A stretch of 21,890 bases of DNA from Pseudomonadota bacterium (GTDB taxonomy: Bacteria; Pseudomonadota; Alphaproteobacteria; Rhizobiales; Hyphomicrobiaceae), in NCBI GenBank assembly GCA_023426855.1, contig JAEZBU010000005.1:1-21890 (forward strand), read 5' to 3'. The position numbers and the translations under genes are program-made. Below are positions 15,264 to 21,859 of this stretch, one piece after another. The notes beneath the pieces were generated by a model, which worked only from the letters and a program-made list of their open reading frames with translations, had not been told where the DNA came from and did not search any database. The stretch's first letter is position 1; each line of letters opens with the position of its first letter.

Positions 15264-15290
15264 GCCCTCCCGATCCCAGATCGGAAGGGC
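15264..15290 (-). promoter_or_regulatory. Strong intercistronic hairpin between binding-protein and permease genes
   Basis: Plus-strand arms GCCCTCCCGATC (15264-15275) and GATCGGAAGGGC (15279-15290) give a 12-bp stem in the minus-strand RNA, with one G-U wobble and a 3-nt loop, 8 bp after the binding-protein stop. No T-run follows on the minus strand. As in many solute-binding-protein operons, it should protect the upstream message and lower permease expression relative to the receptor. Confidence 0.7.
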
Positions 15291-15298
15291 TGCGGAGA

Positions 15299-16897
15299 TC
15301 AGGTCTTCTTGACGCCCCAGAACCACGGCAGAGGACCGCTCGTGACACCTTCCAGATTGGAGCGCCACGCCTGGAATGTGTAGTAGAAGCCGGTCGGAAT
15401 ATAGACGACGTGCTCCATCGCGGCCTTGTTGGCCGCAGCCAGCACAGCCTTTTCCTCATCCAGCGTGCTGGCGTCGTACCAAGCGGAAATGTTCTTCTCG
15501 ACCTCGGCATTATCCGGCCAGCCGAACCATGCTTTGTCGCCACTGGCGCGGACAGCGATGTTGCCGACCGGGCTGGCGCAGTCTGCGCCGGCATGCCATG
15601 TGTGGAACATGCCCCAGCCGCCCTGTCCTGGCGGGCTCTTGGAGGCGCGCCGCTGACCAACGGTGCCCCAATCAGTCGCCACGAAATCAACCGTCATGCC
15701 GATCTTTTTCAGCAGATCGGCAGTGATTTCGCCCATTGCCTTGAGTGTCGGCTGATCCTGCGCAACGAGGCAGGTCACAGGCTGTCCGCTGTAGCCGGCT
15801 TCCTGCAGCAGCTTCTTGGCGGCGTCATAGTCGCGCTTGCCTTTCAGCGGTTCACCACCCGCCTCGGTGTACAGTGTCGTTCCAGGTGTGAAGAAGCTCG
15901 GGATCACCTTCCACATGCTGGTGTCCGACCCGACCACCGCGCTCATGTAGTCTTCCTGGCTCAGCGCCATCTGCACCGCACGGCGGATCTTCACATCGTT
16001 GAAAGGCGGATGCAGGTGATTGAGCCGGAACGAGCCGATGTTGCCCAGCGGGTCGGCGATATCGACTTTGATGTTACGGTTCCGTTTGAGCAGCGGCACC
16101 AAGTCGGGCAGCGGCGTTTCCCACCAATCGACTTCACCATTCTGCAGAGCTGCCGATGCCGTCGCTGGATCCGGCATGATGATCCATTCGATACGGTCGA
16201 AATCAATGACCTTGCCGCCGGCCCACCACTCAGCCACGCCGTCGCGAGGCTTGTAATCCGCGTTCTTCTCGAATGCAGCCAGCGCGCCGGGCTTCCAATC
16301 CGCGCGCACAAACTTCATCGGCCCCGAGCCGATATATTCTTCGATCTGCTTGAACGGGTCTGTTTTGGCGATTCTCTCAGGCATGATGCAGCAGCACGGC
16401 GTGCCGACCTTGCCGAGTGCCAGCAGCATTTTCGGATAGGGCTTGGACAACACCCATTTGAACGTCGTGTCGTCGACGGCGGTCAACTCTTTCTGGATCG
16501 CGCGCAACATCAGCCCCATGGCATCGCGCTGGCTCCAGCGATCGATGCTGGCCACGCAATCTTTTGCCAATACAGGAGCGCCGTCATGAAACTTGAGGCC
16601 GGACCGCAGCTTGAAAGTCCACGTCAGGCCATCGGACGAAACTTCCTCGCCTTCTACCATCTGGCGTTGCGGCGCAAGCTTGCTGTCCATGCCATACAGC
16701 GTGTCCCAGACCAATTGGGCGGCGTTGCGGACAACGTATTGCGTACCCCAAATCGGATCGAAGTTGGCGAGGTTGGATTGCGGCACGAACTTCAAGACTT
16801 TCGCGGCGCCCTGCGCGATAGCCGGGGCAGCGAGGCTACCGCTGGCAGCAAGAGCGCCAACACCTGCCGATGCTTTGAGAAACGATCTGCGATCCAT
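15299..16897 (-). CDS. ABC transporter substrate-binding protein, peptide/nickel type (SBP family 5)
   Basis: A 532-residue periplasmic binding protein of the peptide/opine/nickel family. The N-terminus is a twin-arginine signal peptide (DRRSFLKAS at 2-10, Ala-rich hydrophobic stretch, cleavage near AIAQ at 26-29). The mature part has the family blocks NLANFDPIWGTQYVVRN, YGMDSKLAPQ, WTFKLRSGLKFHDGAPVLAKDCVASIDRW and, later, RRAVQMALSQEDYM. The usual domain is about 500 residues, so it is complete. The start at 16897 is preferred because GGGAGG lies upstream and the twin-arginine motif begins at residue 3. It is the first gene of the operon running leftward to the carbamoylase. The ligand is not deducible; peptides, opines or N-carbamoyl/N-acyl amino acids are all compatible. 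Confidence 0.93.
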   Translation of the reverse strand: MDRRSFLKASAGVGALAASGSLAAPAIAQGAAKVLKFVPQSNLANFDPIWGTQYVVRNAAQLVWDTLYGMDSKLAPQRQMVEGEEVSSDGLTWTFKLRSGLKFHDGAPVLAKDCVASIDRWSQRDAMGLMLRAIQKELTAVDDTTFKWVLSKPYPKMLLALGKVGTPCCCIMPERIAKTDPFKQIEEYIGSGPMKFVRADWKPGALAAFEKNADYKPRDGVAEWWAGGKVIDFDRIEWIIMPDPATASAALQNGEVDWWETPLPDLVPLLKRNRNIKVDIADPLGNIGSFRLNHLHPPFNDVKIRRAVQMALSQEDYMSAVVGSDTSMWKVIPSFFTPGTTLYTEAGGEPLKGKRDYDAAKKLLQEAGYSGQPVTCLVAQDQPTLKAMGEITADLLKKIGMTVDFVATDWGTVGQRRASKSPPGQGGWGMFHTWHAGADCASPVGNIAVRASGDKAWFGWPDNAEVEKNISAWYDASTLDEEKAVLAAANKAAMEHVVYIPTGFYYTFQAWRSNLEGVTSGPLPWFWGVKKT

Positions 16898-17263
16898 TGA
16901 AAACCTCCCGTTCTGCTCGGCCGATCGTTGCAAGCCGCCATGGCGGGCTTCGATAGGACCTCCACGCCTCGATCGTCGGTTGGTTGCGGATTTTTTTTCG
17001 CATTAAGACGGCCAACCCGATCGATACGGATATTCCGCACTACCCTTAGCACCTCTGTCAAGGGACGAACGCTGATCATTATGCTCAGTAAAGCAGCAAG
17101 CCTTCGCCTAAAGTCGAGATAGGTGATGATAAATGGGGCTGTTGCCGCTCGCTTGTTGGCAAGGTCTGTCCGGCATGTTGCCGTCCAAAACCATTGACAG
17201 GAGCCGCATGATCGCTGACGGGATCCGGCTGAGAGAGAGCACTGCTTCACAGGACACAGCCGC
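16898..17263. promoter_or_regulatory. Divergent 366-bp intergenic region
   Basis: The region lies between the leftward ABC operon and the rightward UDP-sugar dehydrogenase and must hold both promoters. An 8-T run at about 16990-16997 (A-tract on the minus strand) could act as a promoter upstream element for the ABC operon; no hairpin precedes it, so it is not a terminator. I cannot identify a convincing -35/-10 pair in either direction. The right end contains the start of the small upstream reading frame at 17208. Confidence 0.4.
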
Positions 17264-17291
17264 ATGCCGGATTCCAGCCTGTCGGAAATGA
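17208..17291 (+). CDS. Putative 27-residue leader peptide overlapping the dehydrogenase start
   Basis: An ATG at 17208 is preceded by CAGGAG (17198-17203), the best ribosome-site match near this gene though with short spacing. The frame runs 27 codons and its TGA (17289-17291) overlaps an ATG at 17288 as ATGA. That ATG is in frame with the UDP-sugar dehydrogenase. The peptide is polar with two Cys (TAACRIPACRK end) and has no recognised family. It may be a leader that couples translation to the enzyme, or a chance frame. Confidence 0.3.
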   Translation: MIADGIRLRESTASQDTAACRIPACRK

Positions 17292-18601
17292 AACAGCGAA
17301 TTGAAAATCGCACGGCACGCGCGGGCGTGATCGGGCTGGGCTATGTCGGCCTGCCGCTCGCCATGGCGATCGCCCGTGCCGGGTTTCCGGTGACCGGATT
17401 TGATACCGACACCGCCAAACCGAAAAAGCTGCACGCAGGCCAGTCGTATATCGATGCCGTCAGCAACGAAGAGCTTTCAAGCTTTGTCGCCAACGGCCGA
17501 TTTGTCGCCACCAACGATATGTCGGGTTTGTCGGCGTGTGACGTGATCATCATCTGCGTTCCCACACCGCTGACCCGGCAGCGCGAGCCGGACATGAGCT
17601 ACGTCGAGGCCGTCTCGCGGGATATCGCGATTCAACTCAGGAACGGACAGCTTATCGTTCTGGAATCGACGACCTATCCAGGCACGACAGATGAAATCGT
17701 GCGTCCGATCCTGGAAACCAGCAGCCTGAAATCCGGGCGCGATTTCTTTATCGGTTTCTCGCCGGAGCGCGAAGATCCCGGCAATCAGCATTTCGAAACC
17801 TCGACGATCCCGAAGGTGGTTGCGGGCGACGGCGCAGAAGCGCTCGCACTGGTCACGGCATTCTACGGGGCGGTCGTTCAGCGTATCGTCCCGGTATCGT
17901 CACCCTCCACTGCTGAAGCCGTGAAGATCACCGAGAACATCTTTCGCGCCGTCAATATCGCTTTGGTGAACGAGCTCAAGGTCGTTTACGACGCTATGGG
18001 TATCGACGTCTGGGAAGTGATCGAGGCGGCGAAGACGAAGCCGTTCGGCTTCATGCCGTTCTATCCGGGACCTGGGCTGGGCGGACATTGCATCCCGATC
18101 GATCCATTCTACCTCACCTGGAAATCGCGTGAGTTCGAAGTGCCGACGCGTTTCATTGAACTCGCCGGCGAAATCAACACGGCCATGCCGCGCTATGTCG
18201 TGGCGCGCCTCGAGGAAGCCTTAGACGCCAACCTTGGACTGTCGCTCAGCAAAGCGCGCATTCTCATCATCGGGCTGGCTTACAAGAAGAACGTGTCGGA
18301 CGTCCGGGAGAGCCCGACATTCAAGCTGATGGAGTTGATCGAGAAACGCGGCGCGGCCTGCGCTTTCCACGATCCGCATGTCGCCATCATTCCGCCGACC
18401 CGCGAGCACCAGGCCTTCACCGGCCGCCCGTCCGTGGATCTCACAACCGACAGCCTTGCGCAGTATGACGCCGTGCTGATTTCGACCGATCACGATGCGG
18501 TCGATTACGCCATGATTGCCGAGCGGGCAAAACTCATTATCGACACGCGCAATGCGCTGGCCCGACGCAATTTGTCGAGCCAGCGCTGCGTTAAAGCTTA
18601 G
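17264..18601 (+). CDS. Nucleotide sugar dehydrogenase, UDP-N-acetylglucosamine 6-dehydrogenase type
   Basis: A 445-residue NAD-dependent UDP-sugar 6-dehydrogenase. It has a Rossmann fingerprint GLGYVGLP (24-31), ICVPTPLT (97-104), LESTTYPGTT (133-142), SPEREDPGN (166-174), the catalytic cysteine C276 in GGHCIPIDPFY, and a C-terminal UDP-binding domain (GLAYKKNVSDVRESP, 337-351). The GGHCIPIDP and SPEREDPG versions are those of the WbpA/WbpO/TviB/CapL branch, which oxidises UDP-GlcNAc or UDP-GalNAc to the uronic acid. The product would feed a surface polysaccharide. The ATG at 17264 has AGGA 9 bp upstream. The in-frame ATG at 17288 (residue 9) is an alternative that would be coupled to the upstream small frame and gives MKQRIENRTARAGVIG, close to the family start. 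It converges with the next gene, 10 bp apart. Confidence 0.9.
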   Translation: MPDSSLSEMKQRIENRTARAGVIGLGYVGLPLAMAIARAGFPVTGFDTDTAKPKKLHAGQSYIDAVSNEELSSFVANGRFVATNDMSGLSACDVIIICVPTPLTRQREPDMSYVEAVSRDIAIQLRNGQLIVLESTTYPGTTDEIVRPILETSSLKSGRDFFIGFSPEREDPGNQHFETSTIPKVVAGDGAEALALVTAFYGAVVQRIVPVSSPSTAEAVKITENIFRAVNIALVNELKVVYDAMGIDVWEVIEAAKTKPFGFMPFYPGPGLGGHCIPIDPFYLTWKSREFEVPTRFIELAGEINTAMPRYVVARLEEALDANLGLSLSKARILIIGLAYKKNVSDVRESPTFKLMELIEKRGAACAFHDPHVAIIPPTREHQAFTGRPSVDLTTDSLAQYDAVLISTDHDAVDYAMIAERAKLIIDTRNALARRNLSSQRCVKA

Positions 18602-18611
18602 AGGAACGTCA

Positions 18612-19295
18612 TCAGTCCGGACACGGGAAGCTGACGTACACCCACGGCAGATCGACAGCGCAATTGCGCGATTGCGCATTGGCCTGCTTGTTGCCGCGCG
18701 GCTTCGCATCCGCCACTGGGGGCGCAGCCTTCGCCTCTTCGGGAGCCGCCGGTGCCTGTGCCGTATTGCCTGCAGGCTCATCGCGCGTTTGCGGCGCCGG
18801 CGCTGCCGCCTGCGGGGCGGGTGCCCGTTCGGCCGGCTGCTGCGCCGCCGGAGCGGCAGGCTTTGCTGCCGTCTGGTCCCCGGCGCTGCACTTGGTCAAA
18901 TCCGCTGGCGCGCGCGTCCAGATCATGGTTTCGCTGAACAGCTTGGTGCCCATGTATCCGAGCACGCGCAGCTTCTCGCCCGGCTGCGGCTTCAGTTCGA
19001 CGCTGAATTTCGAATCCTGCTCGGGATCATAAATCCAACCGCGATCCCAAACTCCGGGTCCGGTCGGTTTCACATCACCGAGGATCTGAACCCCGCAGGC
19101 TTCTCCGTTGCCTGTGTCCTTGAGCCATACGACACGGCCACACAAGGCGTCACCGCAGGGCGTAATCTCCACCGCGCCACGGCCAGTATGGTCTATCCAA
19201 ACACCTGTCGGATCGGTTTGAGCATGTGCCGGGGCACTGAGCATCAACATGGCCGCTGCCACGGCACCCGTCAGGAAAGATCCGTTCACTTTCAT
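18612..19295 (-). CDS. Periplasmic DUF2147 protein with Ala/Pro-rich tail
   Basis: A 227-residue protein with a clear Sec signal peptide (hydrophobic 7-20, cleavage after AHA at 23-25). Residues 28-125 form a DUF2147 domain: GVWIDHTGRGAVEITPCGDALCGRVVWL with the paired cysteines, and WDRGWIYDPEQDSKF then LRVLGYMGTKLFSETMIWTR. This fold is a small lipocalin-like barrel of unknown role. After it come about 70 residues of Ala/Pro/Gln-rich low complexity (about 140-205), then a short ordered-looking end with two cysteines (NCAVDLPWVYVSFPCPD). The ribosome site AGAGG is well placed. The gene is divergent from the RNA helicase and is probably monocistronic. Confidence 0.82.
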   Translation of the reverse strand: MKVNGSFLTGAVAAAMLMLSAPAHAQTDPTGVWIDHTGRGAVEITPCGDALCGRVVWLKDTGNGEACGVQILGDVKPTGPGVWDRGWIYDPEQDSKFSVELKPQPGEKLRVLGYMGTKLFSETMIWTRAPADLTKCSAGDQTAAKPAAPAAQQPAERAPAPQAAAPAPQTRDEPAGNTAQAPAAPEEAKAAPPVADAKPRGNKQANAQSRNCAVDLPWVYVSFPCPD

Positions 19296-19661
19296 TCATC
19301 ACCTCTCACGGGCCTGAAACGCTGGCCCCTGTGAATTGGTTCAGCCGATTGGCTGACTCAAGTGTGGTGCATTGTCGTCGCGGTTGCTGTTACCGACGAA
19401 ACAGGCTCATCCGGCATAATTCCGATGCAGTAAAGTCACGGAATATCAACAATGCGGCGATCAATACACTGTCACAACACACGGTTTTGCTTGCATTTCT
19501 GGCTAACGTATGTCAGCAGGAACTGTGCCGAGCGCAGGGGATCGTATTCATTGATCCCTTTTTCGCACGTTTTGTTTTATTTGCCGCTTTTGGCGACCTC
19601 CAAGCCCCCTGCGCTCTATCGGCCGCAAGCCAGCCCTCCCCGGGCGAGGCCCCCGGCCCCT
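19296..19661 (+). promoter_or_regulatory. 366-bp divergent region and long helicase leader
   Basis: No credible gene. It must carry promoters for the DUF2147 gene (minus) and the RNA helicase (plus). A 6-bp hairpin with GATT loop, TCAGCC/GGCTGA, lies at 19341-19356. A CATAAT-like hexamer at 19417-19422 lacks a well-spaced -35. The stretch before the helicase ATG (about 19560-19610) is T-rich. If transcription starts near 19430, the helicase would have a leader longer than 200 nt, a common feature of cold-inducible helicase messages; that is inference. Confidence 0.35.
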
Positions 19662-21320
19662 ATGGACGTAGACGTGGACGAGGCTTTATTGACGACTTCG
19701 ACATTCGCTGAGCTGGGGCTCAGCGCTAAGGTGCTGGCTGCCGTGGAGGCAGCCGGTTATGCTAACCCGACTCCGATCCAGACCGAGGCGATACCGGTCG
19801 CCGTGACTGGAAAGGATGTTCTGGGAATAGCCCAAACAGGAACAGGCAAGACGGCCTCATTCGTCCTGCCCATGATTACCCGACTGGAAACAGGTCGCGC
19901 CCGCGCGCGTATGCCGCGCTCGCTGATCCTGGCGCCCACCCGTGAGCTGGCCGCTCAATGCGCGCAGAGCTTCGAAAAATACGGCATTCACCACAAACTG
20001 GACGTTGCGCTGCTGATCGGCGGCGTATCGATGGACGAGCAGGTCAAGAAGCTCGACCGCGGCGTTGATGTGTTGATCGCCACACCGGGCCGCCTGCTTG
20101 ATCACTTCCAGCGCGGCCGGCTGATGCTGATGGGCGTCGAGATCCTGGTTATCGACGAAGCGGACCGGATGCTCGACATGGGCTTCATTCCCGACATCGA
20201 GAAGATCTGCAAGCTGCTGCCGCCGCGTCGTCAGACGCTGTTCTTCTCGGCAACGATGCCGCCGGAAATCCAGCGCCTGGTCGACAGCTTCCTGAAAGAT
20301 CCCGTGCGCATCGAGGTGGCCCGTCCGGCAACCACGGCCGCCGCGATCACGCAGCGCTTCCAGCTCTGCCGCGACGGCGAGGACTGGGCCAAGCGCGAAA
20401 CGCTGCGCCAGTTGATGCACGGCCAGGATGTCCGCAACGCCATCATCTTCTGCAATCGGAAGCGCGACGTCGCGATCCTGCTGAAATCGCTGCTCAAGCA
20501 CGGCTTCAACGCCGGTGCGCTGCACGGCGACATGGATCAGAAAGCCCGCATGGAAACGCTGGATGCGTTCCGTGCCGGCAAGATCACCGTCCTCGCCGCC
20601 AGCGATGTTGCCGCCCGCGGCCTCGACATTCCCGAAGTCAGCCACGTGTTCAACTTCGATGTGCCGTGGGCCGGGGACGACTATGTCCATCGCATCGGCC
20701 GCACGGGCCGCGCCGGTCGCGAAGGCTATGCCGCGACCCTGGTCACAATAGAGGACCTGAAGCTGGTCAAGGAAATCGAGCGCGTCACAGGCGAAGCGCC
20801 GACTTGGCTGGGCGAAGCGCCGACCGAGCAGGATTTCGCCGACGCAGGCCGCAAGCGCAGAGGCGGTGGTCGCGGCGCTTCGAGCGGCACGGGCACCGCG
20901 TCGGGCGGCGACCGTCGCCGTGGCGGGCGCTCCGGCGCGTCCGGCGAACGCCAGCAGTCGCGTCGCGGTGGCGACCGGCAGCGGGATCGTGGCGAACGCG
21001 GCGAGCGTACGGAGCGCGCCGAACGTGCCCCGATGGCCGCGGACGCACCGCAGCCGTTTGTCGATGCGGGACCAGGTGAACCGAAGCGCGAGGCACGGCG
21101 TCCACGACCCGAGCGCCGCCGGGATCAGCCGCAACGCAACGAGGCAGCGCCAGCCGCGCCGGCCGAGAAGCGCTCCAATCAGGAGCGCGGCAATCGGCAG
21201 GAGCGTGATAATCGGCAGCCGCGTGAGCGCAAATCCGAACCGGCGGTGGTTGGTTTTGCCGATCAGGTTCCGGCCTTCATGCGCAAGCCGGTTCGTCCGG
21301 TGAAAGTCGCGGCAGATTGA
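19662..21320 (+). CDS. DEAD-box ATP-dependent RNA helicase (RhlE-like)
   Basis: A 552-residue helicase with the full motif set: Q motif (FAELGL...ANPTPIQ, to residue 40), motif I AQTGTGKT (57-64), Ia PTRELAAQ (92-99), Ib TPGRLLD (141-147), II DEAD (165-168), III SAT (196-198), IV IIFCNRK (261-267), V ASDVAARGLDIP (313-324), VI HRIGRTGRAG (343-352). After about residue 397 comes a roughly 150-residue disordered tail rich in Arg, Gly, Glu and Pro with RGG-like repeats (RRGGRSG, RRGGDRQ), typical of RNA-binding tails. It ends in a conserved-looking VPAFMRKPVRPV. The role is RNA unwinding in ribosome assembly or the degradosome, often cold-induced. An in-frame ATG at 19452 would add 70 unusual residues, so 19662 is preferred although its ribosome site is weak. 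Confidence 0.92.
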   Translation: MDVDVDEALLTTSTFAELGLSAKVLAAVEAAGYANPTPIQTEAIPVAVTGKDVLGIAQTGTGKTASFVLPMITRLETGRARARMPRSLILAPTRELAAQCAQSFEKYGIHHKLDVALLIGGVSMDEQVKKLDRGVDVLIATPGRLLDHFQRGRLMLMGVEILVIDEADRMLDMGFIPDIEKICKLLPPRRQTLFFSATMPPEIQRLVDSFLKDPVRIEVARPATTAAAITQRFQLCRDGEDWAKRETLRQLMHGQDVRNAIIFCNRKRDVAILLKSLLKHGFNAGALHGDMDQKARMETLDAFRAGKITVLAASDVAARGLDIPEVSHVFNFDVPWAGDDYVHRIGRTGRAGREGYAATLVTIEDLKLVKEIERVTGEAPTWLGEAPTEQDFADAGRKRRGGGRGASSGTGTASGGDRRRGGRSGASGERQQSRRGGDRQRDRGERGERTERAERAPMAADAPQPFVDAGPGEPKREARRPRPERRRDQPQRNEAAPAAPAEKRSNQERGNRQERDNRQPRERKSEPAVVGFADQVPAFMRKPVRPVKVAAD

Positions 21321-21351
21321 TTTAGCCTGGCGACAGTTTCAGACAGCGAAC

Positions 21352-21387
21352 GAGATGCAGGTATTCATTATCTGCGTCTCTTTTTTT
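21352..21387 (+). terminator. Intrinsic terminator of the helicase gene
   Basis: GAGATGCAGGTA (21352-21363) pairs with TATCTGCGTCTC (21369-21380) as a 12-bp stem containing two G-U pairs, with a 5-nt loop. It is followed directly by seven T residues (21381-21387). It lies 32 bp past the helicase stop on the plus strand. Confidence 0.88.
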
Positions 21388-21480
21388 GCCTATTGCCTCA
21401 GAACGCAGTGCACTGTTGAGCAACGTTCCAAATAGAATGAGCCTGCCCTGTGCTATTCCTATTTGCGCAACGTGGCTTCC

Positions 21481-21663
21481 ATGAGCAGGCGAACATTTAT
21501 TGGTATTGCATCCGTTATTTTCCTAGGCGTTACCGTCTCGGGTTGTGGTGATACGTGCCTGTTTTCGGATTCGGCTAATACGACCGAGACAATCCTATCC
21601 ACGCTTCGCGATTATGTGATCAAGAATAATTCAAAAGATCTCGAGCGTATCGGCGCTGATTAG
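21481..21663 (+). CDS. Small putative lipoprotein
   Basis: A 60-residue product beginning MSRRTFIGIASVIFLG, with a hydrophobic core and a lipobox-like VSGC, so lipidation at Cys22 would leave a mature peptide of about 39 residues (CGDTCLFSDSANTTETILSTLRDYVIKNN...). It resembles the small hypothetical lipoproteins of alphaproteobacteria but I recognise no family. The ATG at 21481 is chosen; an in-frame TTG at 21463 would add six residues. Neither has a good Shine-Dalgarno site, which lowers confidence. The gene is more AT-rich than its neighbours. It lies between the helicase terminator and the promoter of the next gene, so it needs its own promoter, which I cannot place. Confidence 0.45.
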   Translation: MSRRTFIGIASVIFLGVTVSGCGDTCLFSDSANTTETILSTLRDYVIKNNSKDLERIGAD

Positions 21664-21736
21664 CGGCCGTATTATCATTTTTATTCGCGGAGCGATCCCG
21701 ACACGTTCGATGTTCGATCACCGCGTCATTGCACAG

Positions 21737-21766
21737 AGTTTCTTCCTGGCAGTCGCGCGATATAAT
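21737..21766 (+). promoter_or_regulatory. Likely sigma-70 type promoter of the last gene
   Basis: A perfect TATAAT at 21761-21766 is preceded at 17-18 bp spacing by a poor -35 match (GTTTCT/AGTTTC around 21737-21743). If used, transcription would start near 21773, giving a leader of about 87 nt that contains the hairpin at 21815-21841. Confidence 0.5.
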
Positions 21767-21814
21767 GCTGCGAAAAAGATTCATTCCGATTTCACACGAA
21801 TGGTGATATGCGCG

Positions 21815-21841
21815 AAGCGCGCTGCACGGAGCAGTGCGCTT
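21815..21841 (+). promoter_or_regulatory. Strong 5'-UTR hairpin before the last gene
   Basis: AAGCGCGCTGC (21815-21825) and GCAGTGCGCTT (21831-21841) form an 11-bp stem with one G-U pair and a 5-nt ACGGA loop. It ends 18 bp before the start codon and about 5 bp before the GCAGGAC ribosome site, leaving that site exposed. No T-run follows, so it is not a terminator; mRNA stabilisation or protein binding is possible. Confidence 0.55.
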
Positions 21842-21859
21842 AACTGCAGGACAATTGCC

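Noticed and set aside
15200..16900. 566-codon open frame on the plus strand
   Set aside because: It lies antisense to the complete binding-protein gene, which has a signal peptide and family motifs. The translation is His/Arg/Gln-rich with no recognisable domain, a typical shadow in high-GC DNA.
16985..17000. T8 run as a terminator
   Set aside because: No stem precedes it on the plus strand, and on the minus strand it is an A-run upstream of the ABC operon; a promoter upstream element is more likely.
19331..19711. 126-codon plus-strand frame before the helicase
   Set aside because: It overlaps the helicase start out of frame and has no domain, signal or ribosome site.
19857..21134. 425-codon minus-strand frame
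   Set aside because: Antisense to the helicase core motifs; Ala/Arg/His-rich shadow.
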